The translations under genes and the position numbers were made by a program. 18,845 nt of DNA from Bacillota bacterium (GTDB lineage: Bacteria > Bacillota > Clostridia > Lachnospirales > Lachnospiraceae). Positions within the stretch are counted from its first letter, which is position 1, and the number at the start of each line of letters is the position of its first letter. The stretch spans positions 1-18,845 of the forward strand of contig JAEZGK010000093.1 in NCBI GenBank assembly GCA_023437365.1, given 5' to 3'. The notes beneath the pieces were generated by a model, which had not been told where the DNA came from, did not search any database, and saw nothing but the letters and a program-made list of their open reading frames with translations. This document shows, piece by piece, positions 1 through 6,507 of the stretch.

Positions 1-127
1 TTTGAACAGAAGCGAACATTTATGTTCGATTATGACAAACAATATCGGCAGGATGTCAGGGAACCAGTGTGTTAGGGATGCCTGTATCCTTACTCGTTAC
101 TATTCAAGGAGTTTTGCAACAGCCCCT
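1..127. mobile_element. Left copy of terminal inverted repeat, IS-end-like
   Basis: Bases 1-127 are the exact reverse complement of bases 18719-18845; the match breaks at base 128. The inward end reads TTTTGCAACAGCCCCT, that is GGGGCTGTTGCAAAA on the other strand. This resembles insertion-sequence termini: IS26 of the IS6 family ends in GGCACTGTTGCAAA. The inner 68 bases (59-126) are clearly related to the right half of the palindromic element at 1478-1546. Bases 1-75 are open in frame 1 and end in TAG, which could be the last 24 codons of a transposase, but this is too short to prove. A small palindrome, CGAACAT-TT-ATGTTCG, lies at 13-28. It is probably the end of a multi-copy element whose remainder lies outside the contig; the family is unassigned. 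Confidence 0.65.
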
Positions 128-192
128 CCTTACATATCCCAATATAGCAGCGATATATAAATTGAAAAATTGCTATCCAACTATTTGGTCCT

Positions 193-672
193 CTACTTAT
201 GATAAGGTTCTTTCTTACTAATGCGGTAAGCCCGGTAAATCTGCTCCAATAAAATCATCCTCATCACTTGATGAGGAAAGGTCATTTTAGAAAAGCTGAG
301 CTTATAATCTGCACGCTTGAGTACCTCCTCGGATAACCCCAGAGAACCGCCGATAATGAAGCTGATATGGCTGATCCCCGAAACTCCGAGCGTATCAATC
401 TTTGCGGACAATTCCTCCGACGAAAGCATACTCCCCTCTATCGCAAGTGCGATACAGTAAGAGTCCTCTTTTAGTGCCTTCAGAATTCTATCCCCTTCTT
501 TTTGCTTAATCATGCCTTCCAGGGTATCGGAAGCATGATCCGGTGTCTTCTCATCCGCTAATTCTATGATTTCAAGATTGCAATATCTACTCAGACGTTT
601 AGCATATTCCTCTACTCCCTGAGTCAGATATTTCTCCTTTAATTTACCCACACAAATCAGCGTTACCTTCAT
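193..672 (-). CDS. rlmH: 23S rRNA pseudouridine(1915)-N3-methyltransferase RlmH
   Basis: This enzyme uses S-adenosylmethionine to methylate N3 of pseudouridine 1915 in helix 69 of 23S rRNA on assembled 70S ribosomes. The product is 159 residues, the usual length for the family, and acts as a SPOUT-fold homodimer. The hallmarks are visible: N-terminal MKVTLICVGKLKEKY, the glycine-rich cofactor loop FIIGGSLGLSEEV (about 105-117), and the C-terminal FPHQVMR...EQIYRAYRI...EPYHK signature that ends the protein. The start is preceded by AGAAGG. Its first 29 bases overlap the 3' end of the upstream phosphatase gene, so the two are probably co-transcribed and translationally coupled. The stop lies 65 bp from the terminal repeat. 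In staphylococci the 3' end of this gene is the SCC insertion site, but nothing here indicates such an element. Confidence 0.96.
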   Translation of the reverse strand: MKVTLICVGKLKEKYLTQGVEEYAKRLSRYCNLEIIELADEKTPDHASDTLEGMIKQKEGDRILKALKEDSYCIALAIEGSMLSSEELSAKIDTLGVSGISHISFIIGGSLGLSEEVLKRADYKLSFSKMTFPHQVMRMILLEQIYRAYRISKKEPYHK

Positions 673-1231
673 CTTCTAGCACATCCTTCTGCTCTTCTTC
701 TCTGATATATTCATAGAGCACGCCATTCTTAACCAGTTTCAGTTTCTCTCCCTTAAAACCTCGCTTTCGAAGCTCTTTCTGGAAATTATACAGCATGAAT
801 CCGTGAAATACGATCAAAACATTATCCTTCGACCAGTCAATCTGATCCAGAAAGGCATTGATTCGTTTTCTGGTACCGATAATCGATTCCGGCTGGCTCT
901 TTGATTTAAAATACCACGCAAGCCTGCCGAATATATGCCAGAGCTCAAAGGGCAGACGGATACGTTCCGTATGTACGAAAGGTGCATTATCAACTTCCCG
1001 CAAGAGCTTATCTATCATTAAGTGACCGCTGTAGACTTCCTTTGCCGTAGTGATTGCACGCGGCAAATCACTGGCATAGCAGATATCCCATTCAATTCCG
1101 TACATCTCAACCTTTTTCTTTATCACCTTTGAAACCTCATACTTCTGAGACCATTCACGAAATTCTTTCGAGGTCATCATCTTCTTGTGAGGGCAGTTTA
1201 CTTTAAAGTGCCTTAATAATCCAATTCGCAT
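644..1231 (-). CDS. Histidine phosphatase superfamily protein
   Basis: This is a probable phosphatase of the phosphoglycerate-mutase-like histidine phosphatase superfamily; its substrate cannot be told. From the chosen start the product is 195 residues. The N-terminal motif LLRHFKVN carries the RH pair with the catalytic histidine, though Phe replaces the usual Gly of RHG. SDLPRAITTA supplies a conserved arginine region, and VLIVFHGFML holds the second active-site histidine. I chose the ATG at 1231 rather than the in-frame ATG at 1261, because AGGAG stands six bases before it and the protein then begins directly with the MRIGLLRH strand. It is the first gene of a two-gene unit with rlmH, and its promoter is visible upstream. 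It could act on a small phosphorylated metabolite, but nothing nearby names one. Confidence 0.8.
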   Translation of the reverse strand: MRIGLLRHFKVNCPHKKMMTSKEFREWSQKYEVSKVIKKKVEMYGIEWDICYASDLPRAITTAKEVYSGHLMIDKLLREVDNAPFVHTERIRLPFELWHIFGRLAWYFKSKSQPESIIGTRKRINAFLDQIDWSKDNVLIVFHGFMLYNFQKELRKRGFKGEKLKLVKNGVLYEYIREEEQKDVLEDEGNADLCG

Positions 1232-1267
1232 ATCCTTCTCCTGATGATGTGTCTTCTGCATGTACCT

Positions 1268-1296
1268 ATTTTACATACTAATCATAGATTTTTCAA
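1268..1296 (-). promoter_or_regulatory. Predicted promoter of phosphatase-rlmH unit
   Basis: On the minus strand TTGAAA (1291-1296) and TAAAAT (1268-1273) are separated by exactly 17 bases. This is a good match to the vegetative sigma-A consensus. It lies 37 bp upstream of the chosen phosphatase start and downstream (in the leftward sense) of the permease operon's end. Confidence 0.65.
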
Positions 1297-1348
1297 GCTA
1301 AAGCTAGCACCCGCCCCAAAGAATTCTCTCAAGTAAATAATTCCAAAT

Positions 1349-1388
1349 AAGCCCTCTTTAAAAAATATAACCCGGTATTAGCGGGCTT
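1349..1388 (-). terminator. Possible terminator of the importer operon
   Basis: On the minus strand AAGCCC (1383-1388) can pair with GGGCTT (1349-1354), enclosing a smaller CCCG/CGGG hairpin followed by a run rich in T (about 1359-1370). It lies beyond the palindromic element downstream of the last permease gene. The stems are short, so this is only a candidate. Confidence 0.4.
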
Positions 1389-1413
1389 TCAACATGTAGA
1401 AGTAGGCCAAGAG

Positions 1414-1546
1414 GGGGCTGTTGCAATAATAAAATAAATTGAGGTAAGAATAACAGGCATCCCATAATACACTGTCCGGGAACCAGTGTGTGAGGGACGC
1501 CTGTTGTTCTTACCTCATTCGATAGCATGTTTTTTGCAACAGCCCC
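1414..1546. mobile_element. MITE-like palindromic element, 133 bp
   Basis: The outer arms are perfect: GGGGCTGTTGCAA at 1414-1426 pairs with TTGCAACAGCCCC at 1534-1546. After an unpaired interval, a 23-base arm starting GAGGTAAGAA (1441-1463) pairs with 1495-1517 at 21 positions plus one G-U. The centre has ACACTG/CAGTGT around a nine-base loop. Both halves resemble the window's terminal repeat, so the element looks like two inverted copies of one IS end joined together, with no coding capacity. It sits 19 bp past the stop codon of the last permease gene. I see no clear target-site duplication. Confidence 0.7.
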
Positions 1547-1565
1547 AAATTTCAAGCCTGCTGAG

Positions 1566-2459
1566 TTATTCCTTTACACCGCCGACCATCATACCGTTGA
1601 TAAAATACTTCTGCAGGGAAGGATACAGACATACGATTGGAGCTGCTGTAAAGATTGCAGTAGCTGCACGTATGGTAATTGGTGTAATCTGACTCTGAGC
1701 ATTTTTCATGGTAGCCGCACTACCCGTCTGCTGGGATACTGAGCTGAGCAGCTTCATCAATTCGTATTGCATCGTTGTCAGGTCCGGTCTGTTCTGGTTA
1801 TAAAGCATTGCATCAAACCAGGAATTCCACTGAAATACTGCAATGAACAGTGCTACCGTTGCCATAACAGGTTTACAGAGCGGCAGGATAATCTTAAAGA
1901 ATATCCTCAAATGTCCGGCTCCATCCACCTGTGCAGATTCAACAAAGCTGTCCGGCAAACCGTTCATAAAGGTTCTGATTACAATCATATTAAATGCACT
2001 GATCATGCCGGGAATAATATATACCCAGAAATTATTGGTCAAGCCCAGTCCCTTAAACAGTAACAGGGTCGGTACCAGACCACCGCTTACATACATAGTG
2101 AGTACATAAAACAGGGAAACCTGCTTCTGGAACAGGAACTCTTTTCTGGACAGTACATAAGCTAACAACGCTGTGGCAAACATCTGTATAACAGTAGCGA
2201 TAACAGTTCGCAATATAGAGGTCCGAATTGCGGCTATCATATTATCCTGGGTAACTACGGAATAGAAATTCTGAAGTGTGAACTTTCTTGGTATCAGATA
2301 GATCCCGCCTTTGATCGCATCCATACCATCATTCAGTGAAATTGCCAGTGTATTCAGGATGGGATACAATGTCACAATACAGAAAGTGGTTAATATGAGT
2401 GTATTAACTATAATAAATACGATATCTGATTTACTCTTTTTCCTTCTTTTATTCTTCAT
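1566..2459 (-). CDS. Carbohydrate ABC importer permease, LplC/YtcP type
   Basis: This is the second membrane subunit of a type I ABC importer for a sugar or oligosaccharide; the substrate is unknown. The 297-residue product has about six hydrophobic segments in the MetI-like fold. The ATPase-coupling EAA loop is at about residues 174-194 (ESAQVDGAGHLRIFFKI), and the C-terminus INGMMVGGVKE is typical of LplC/YtcP proteins. The start at 2459 is chosen over the in-frame ATG at 2501 because the strong ribosome binding site GGAGGAGGG lies about eight bases before it. That binding site overlaps the TAG stop of the preceding permease gene (16-bp gap), which implies translational coupling and equal dosage of the two permeases. 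The palindromic repeat lies directly downstream. Confidence 0.9.
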   Translation of the reverse strand: MKNKRRKKSKSDIVFIIVNTLILTTFCIVTLYPILNTLAISLNDGMDAIKGGIYLIPRKFTLQNFYSVVTQDNMIAAIRTSILRTVIATVIQMFATALLAYVLSRKEFLFQKQVSLFYVLTMYVSGGLVPTLLLFKGLGLTNNFWVYIIPGMISAFNMIVIRTFMNGLPDSFVESAQVDGAGHLRIFFKIILPLCKPVMATVALFIAVFQWNSWFDAMLYNQNRPDLTTMQYELMKLLSSVSQQTGSAATMKNAQSQITPITIRAATAIFTAAPIVCLYPSLQKYFINGMMVGGVKE

Positions 2460-2475
2460 TTTATAATCCCTCCTC

Positions 2476-4104
2476 CTAGAATAACCGCTCTTCACCGGCA
2501 ACCTTTGCTACCTGGTTTGCTACGAATATTAATAGGATACTTACGACACTCTTAAAGATACCTGCTGCGGTACCAATGGAGAAATCGACTCCTGCGCCAA
2601 AGCAATTATTGAGGACGAATACATCAATGACATAAGAAGTTGCTTTCGTCAAATCCCTACCCAGGAGGTACTGAGCTTCAAAACCGGAGTTCATAATCAT
2701 ACCGAGATTGATGATCAACAATACAAAAATCGTAGATTTGATGCCGGGAAGAGTGATGTGACGCATCTTCTTAAATCTTCCTGCGCCGTCAATGGAAGCA
2801 GCTTCATATAAGTCCGGATTGATGGAGGTCATGGCCGCCAGATAGATAATACTGTTCCATCCGGTTTCCTTCCATACTACTGCAAAAGCAATGATCCACC
2901 AGAAATACTTCGGTGTTGAAAAGAAGTTGATGGATTGTGAAATGAGGTTGGTACTGGTCAACACATCGTTTATGATACCTGTCTCCATGGCTAAAACATC
3001 GCTTACGATACCAGCTACAATGATCCAGGATAAGAAGTGAGGCAGGTAAGAAATGGTCTGAACCACTTTTTTCCCTTTCATGCTTTTGACCTCATTCAGC
3101 AGTAATGCAAAGCCTATCGCAAATACTAAGCTGAACACCAGGTTTATAAAACTCATGGCAACCGTGTTACGAAATACCATGACAAATTCTTTACTGGAAA
3201 ACAGGAATTTAAACTTATCCCAAGCAATCCACATCTGATTCTCGGCAGCCGGCTTAAATCTCTGGAAGGCCATGGTCCATCCTGCAAGCGGATAGTAATA
3301 GAAGATAAAACCATAAATCACGAAAGGAATCGACATGAAAATCAGTTGCTTCTGTCTAACAACCATTCTCCAGGTAACATAGCCTTCCGCCTGCTGATGG
3401 TAGGAAGCAACAGTGGCAACCAGCCACACCAGCATCTGAGTGATAATCAGTACAAAGAATCCGGGTCCCCAATTCTTCGTTAAGAATTTCTCTACCTGTA
3501 ATGCTCCGATACTGATGGAGTTTGAGTTGATTAATCCAAGTAAAGAAAGCAATATTGTAGCAATTGATATTCTCCTTACTAACTTATAGTGCTTATCCCC
3601 CTTTGTAATCAGCATATAAATACCTGATAGCAGTGGTAGAAGGATTGTCAGCAGCATGCATATAATAATTACGACAGAGTCGATGATATCCTGATCCAAA
3701 TGGGTTATGATATTAGTACAGAGAGCGATCATTCCAAAATAGCTGAATTCTCTCTCGTTAAAAACCGCAACATCTTTAATCTCAGCTTTCTTATCATTCA
3801 GTTTTGCGGTAATCTCATCCACTATGTAATATTGATCTTCTGTCAGGTCTTCTGTAATTTTCTCGAAATCCTTACCTCTGATTATATTCTTCGCCACATC
3901 ATAAACATCCGACTTATTCAAGCCTTCTTGTTTGGCAGTCTTATCTACAATGTGACTTCTAAGTGCAGCCTGGCCGATATCCAGTACGGTACCGTCTTCG
4001 GTCGGTTTTCGCTCAGGAAGCTTCAGATAGGGAAGAAATATATTAATCACAGCAGCAAAGCATAAGACAGCTATGATAATATAATAGGGTTTGCGCTTAT
4101 TCAT
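2476..4104 (-). CDS. Carbohydrate ABC importer permease, LplB type, with long N-terminal module
   Basis: This is the first membrane subunit of the importer. Residues about 250-542 match the normal LplB-type permease: KQLIFMSIPFVIYGFIF, YYPLAGWTMAFQRFKP, the EAA loop YEAASIDGAGRFKKMRHITLPG (about 433-454, here in two parts: YEAASIDGAG and RFKKMRHITLPG), and the terminal GEERLF. Ordinary members are about 300 residues, so the first 240 are extra. They contain a membrane segment (about 7-27), a charged soluble region (about 28-125), and three further membrane segments (about 143-167, 179-196 and 214-234). The soluble region is probably outside the cell and includes the acidic helix-like stretch KSDVYDVAKNIIRG...EDLTEDQYYIVDEI. 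The frame is uninterrupted and begins after GGAGG with seven-base spacing, so the extension is real coding sequence rather than a misread start. The role of the extension is unknown. Confidence 0.88.
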   Translation of the reverse strand: MNKRKPYYIIIAVLCFAAVINIFLPYLKLPERKPTEDGTVLDIGQAALRSHIVDKTAKQEGLNKSDVYDVAKNIIRGKDFEKITEDLTEDQYYIVDEITAKLNDKKAEIKDVAVFNEREFSYFGMIALCTNIITHLDQDIIDSVVIIICMLLTILLPLLSGIYMLITKGDKHYKLVRRISIATILLSLLGLINSNSISIGALQVEKFLTKNWGPGFFVLIITQMLVWLVATVASYHQQAEGYVTWRMVVRQKQLIFMSIPFVIYGFIFYYYPLAGWTMAFQRFKPAAENQMWIAWDKFKFLFSSKEFVMVFRNTVAMSFINLVFSLVFAIGFALLLNEVKSMKGKKVVQTISYLPHFLSWIIVAGIVSDVLAMETGIINDVLTSTNLISQSINFFSTPKYFWWIIAFAVVWKETGWNSIIYLAAMTSINPDLYEAASIDGAGRFKKMRHITLPGIKSTIFVLLIINLGMIMNSGFEAQYLLGRDLTKATSYVIDVFVLNNCFGAGVDFSIGTAAGIFKSVVSILLIFVANQVAKVAGEERLF

Positions 4105-4275
4105 ACAAGTGCCTCCAGTCTTACTTGTTTCTTTTAGGTTGGATTAGCAGAATACTATGGAGGGTAGTCCATTGCATCTTCTGAACAACTGATATATTTG
4201 AATTATAGTAAGCATATTTAGCGCCGTATTGTAGCATTGCTATGTTTACAATAAACTTATCTTCGTCTTAATAAT

Positions 4276-4333
4276 GGGGTGCCTTAAACGGCTAGCGGAA
4301 GTACTCTTCAGTCACCATCCTTTAAGACACCCC
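4276..4333 (-). promoter_or_regulatory. Stem-loop between binding-protein and permease genes
   Basis: In the transcript GGGGUGUCUUAAA (4321-4333) pairs with UUUAAGGCACCCC (4276-4288). This is a 13-bp stem with one G-U and a 32-base loop. No U-run follows it. Such an element within a 277-bp intercistronic gap usually acts as a leaky terminator or as a 3' stabiliser, giving more binding protein than permease; that role is inferred. Confidence 0.55.
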
Positions 4334-4381
4334 TTTGTCAGATAGCTAAGCTATCATCATACCTGTTGTCACTTGAAACTC

Positions 4382-6124
4382 TTATTGCTCACCTTTTGCT
4401 ACAGCATCTCTTCTCTGCGCTTCTGCTGTTAAAGCATCCAGATAAGCATCTACATCTACTTCATCCTTATAAGTAGCCTGATACTCATTCCAAATCTTAT
4501 CAAAATCTGCTTCAGAAGCCATCATAGCCTTAGGAAGCCATTCATGTTTCAGATCGGTAATCTTCTGTTTAGCCTGACCGTTCGGAGAATCACTGGTCCA
4601 GGTGTTGGAGTAGGACCACATCGGATACCAAGGATAGTTCTCAGTCTTAGTCTCGCCTAAGAAGTCAAGGAATGTCTTATATCCGTAACCATCCAAAAGC
4701 TGTTTCTCTACATCATATAATGTGTTGTAGAACTCATTCGGCTGATTCTTAGGATCCTGAGCGTTCAGACCGTCAGCAAGCATACCTTCGAAATGAGGGA
4801 AGTATGCGTATGCCTGGTTAACAAGGTTATCAGTTACATAATCATTATTGTCATAGTTAGTTCTCATCTCGTCAGTCTTATAGAATACACCGTCATCACC
4901 CTTTAAGTAGTCGACGCCTTCCTGACCCCAATATCTTAATGTCATCATCTCAGGTGAAAGAAGGTCATTTACAAACTGTAATGCGCCGGGAATATCCTTA
5001 CAGCTGGTAGTGATAGATAAACCGTTGGATACGTCAAGTGCGGAAGGACTATGCCACTGCTGTACGCCATCACCCTTAAAGGAAATCGGCAACGGAACAT
5101 AGGTTTTTCCAACCTTACCGTCGGTAATTAATGCCTGCTGAGCAGTGTTGAAGTTCCACATCTGATCCAGTGTACCTAACACTCTACCGGTTGACAGTAA
5201 AGCCATGTATTGGTCATAGGTCATAGTAAAGGTCTCAGGATGAACCAAACCATCATTGAAAGCCTTATTAATTCTCTGATAGTAAACCTTTGCTTCAGGT
5301 AATGTATTATAGTCGATTGCTGTTACAGTTGCAGGATCGATGATACATGCGCCATCGTTAGGATATCCCATTAAGAAGTAAGGAGGATTCTCAATACCGA
5401 AGTATCTCCAGTCTTCTGTACTCATAGAGAAACCAACTGTCTCCTGTCCGTCCTCTGTGGTAGGATGTGCATCCTTATACTGCTTGATAACATCGAAGTA
5501 CTGATCCATAGTTGTAATCTTAGGGAAGTTAGCCCAGATCAGAACATCCTTCTGAATCCAGAATGCTTCATCCCAATGATATGTAGACATATCTGCGCCC
5601 TGAATAATACCGAACTGAGGAATCAGATAAACGTGTCCGTCATCAGATTTAACCTTATTCCAGTCAGCCTCTGATAAATAGTTCTTGATATTCGGATAAT
5701 CATCCCAATATTCATCAATCGGAACTAATGCACCAGCTTCGATTAAGGCAGGTGTACCGGTAGCACCGGTAATAAAATCAGGATAGTCACCACCGGCAAT
5801 CATAACACCGACTCTTTCATCAGCGGTCTGGCCTGTTAACCAGGTAACCTTTGCCCAAGCACCGGTAATGTCAGCGATTGCTCTTAAACATCTGTTGTCA
5901 TCAGGAACTTCTGTACCTGATACAGCATTGAACATTGTGAACATTTTTTCTTCTTTTGGCTCAGTTGTTGCTGTATCTTTGCTGTCATCTGCAGGTGCCT
6001 GAGTTACTGTTGCGTTTGTGTTCTGTGCGTCCGTGTTGTCTTCGGATTTCTTACAACCGATAAACAATGTGCCGAACATTGTGATTACCATAAGAATGGC
6101 AACCAAGGATTTGATTTTTTTCAT
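4382..6124 (-). CDS. Extracellular solute-binding lipoprotein, LplA type
   Basis: This is the sugar-capturing subunit of the importer, anchored outside the membrane by a lipid. The 580-residue product starts with a lipoprotein signal peptide: MKKIKS, a hydrophobic core, then the lipobox LFIG-Cys24. An acidic, Thr/Ala-rich linker follows (about 25-60). The remainder is a large family 1 solute-binding protein of the LplA/YtcQ type. I chose the ATG at 6124 rather than the one at 6169 because GGGAGGAA precedes it at five to six bases and the signal peptide begins there. It heads the operon binding protein - permease - permease and has its own promoter. The ligand cannot be deduced, because no glycosidase or other catabolic gene accompanies it. 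Confidence 0.92.
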   Translation of the reverse strand: MKKIKSLVAILMVITMFGTLFIGCKKSEDNTDAQNTNATVTQAPADDSKDTATTEPKEEKMFTMFNAVSGTEVPDDNRCLRAIADITGAWAKVTWLTGQTADERVGVMIAGGDYPDFITGATGTPALIEAGALVPIDEYWDDYPNIKNYLSEADWNKVKSDDGHVYLIPQFGIIQGADMSTYHWDEAFWIQKDVLIWANFPKITTMDQYFDVIKQYKDAHPTTEDGQETVGFSMSTEDWRYFGIENPPYFLMGYPNDGACIIDPATVTAIDYNTLPEAKVYYQRINKAFNDGLVHPETFTMTYDQYMALLSTGRVLGTLDQMWNFNTAQQALITDGKVGKTYVPLPISFKGDGVQQWHSPSALDVSNGLSITTSCKDIPGALQFVNDLLSPEMMTLRYWGQEGVDYLKGDDGVFYKTDEMRTNYDNNDYVTDNLVNQAYAYFPHFEGMLADGLNAQDPKNQPNEFYNTLYDVEKQLLDGYGYKTFLDFLGETKTENYPWYPMWSYSNTWTSDSPNGQAKQKITDLKHEWLPKAMMASEADFDKIWNEYQATYKDEVDVDAYLDALTAEAQRRDAVAKGEQ

Positions 6125-6208
6125 GTTATTCCTCCCTACATTTTTTACTGTACTAAGCTTTACACTCACAAAACAAAGCCTACAAAATGCTGTAATACAG
6201 CTATAATT

Positions 6209-6237
6209 ATCATAGCATTCTAAATCATATGCATCAA
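6209..6237 (-). promoter_or_regulatory. Predicted promoter of importer operon
   Basis: Minus-strand TTGATG (6232-6237) and TATGAT (6209-6214) are separated by 17 bases, about 85 bp before the binding-protein start. The moderate -35 match suits a promoter that needs an activator, such as the AraC-type regulator encoded just upstream. An alternative TTGACT lies a little further up but has poorer -10 spacing. Confidence 0.5.
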
Positions 6238-6430
6238 CTTACAAAGTATAGTCAAAATACTAATAATTATATTTTCGCATATTTCCATGTTTTATTATGT
6301 ATTTTTGTCATATATGCACAAATTTCTTCGTGCTGAATAATGAATCAGCTATTGTCACGTTTGATGCCTGCTTCATTGGCATTATCTGACTACGCATCCC
6401 AAAGCGAGCTTTGTTCGCTATACGGAGATG

Positions 6431-6480
6431 CTTTTCTGTGATATAGGTAAGTTCGAAGAGCTTTTCTATATCACAAAAAG
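6431..6480. repeat. Inverted repeat downstream of response regulator
   Basis: TGTGATATAG (6437-6446) is the exact complement of CTATATCACA (6466-6475), with a 19-base loop. Flanking CTTTT/AAAAG pairs extend the stem with one bulged base. It adjoins the terminator of the response-regulator gene and forms a second hairpin in the same transcript or a barrier to antisense transcription. Confidence 0.55.
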
Positions 6481-6507
6481 CAGAAAGCCTTAAGGCCTTC
6501 TGCTTTT
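6475..6507 (-). terminator. Rho-independent terminator of kinase-regulator operon
   Basis: On the minus strand GCAGAAGGCC and GGCTTTCTGC form a near-perfect stem around a TTAA loop and are followed by five T. The upstream arm is made of the last codons of the response regulator, and the TAA stop lies in the loop. Transcription therefore appears to end within a few bases of the stop codon, separating this operon from the importer operon. Confidence 0.85.

Noticed and set aside
13..28. CGAACAT-TT-ATGTTCG as a Gram-positive LexA box.
   Set aside because: The LexA site is GAAC-N4-GTTC; here the spacer between GAAC and GTTC is six bases.
128..672. SCC-type integration at the 3' end of rlmH.
   Set aside because: No ccr recombinase gene, no paired attachment repeats, and the neighbouring repeat is unlike SCC ends.
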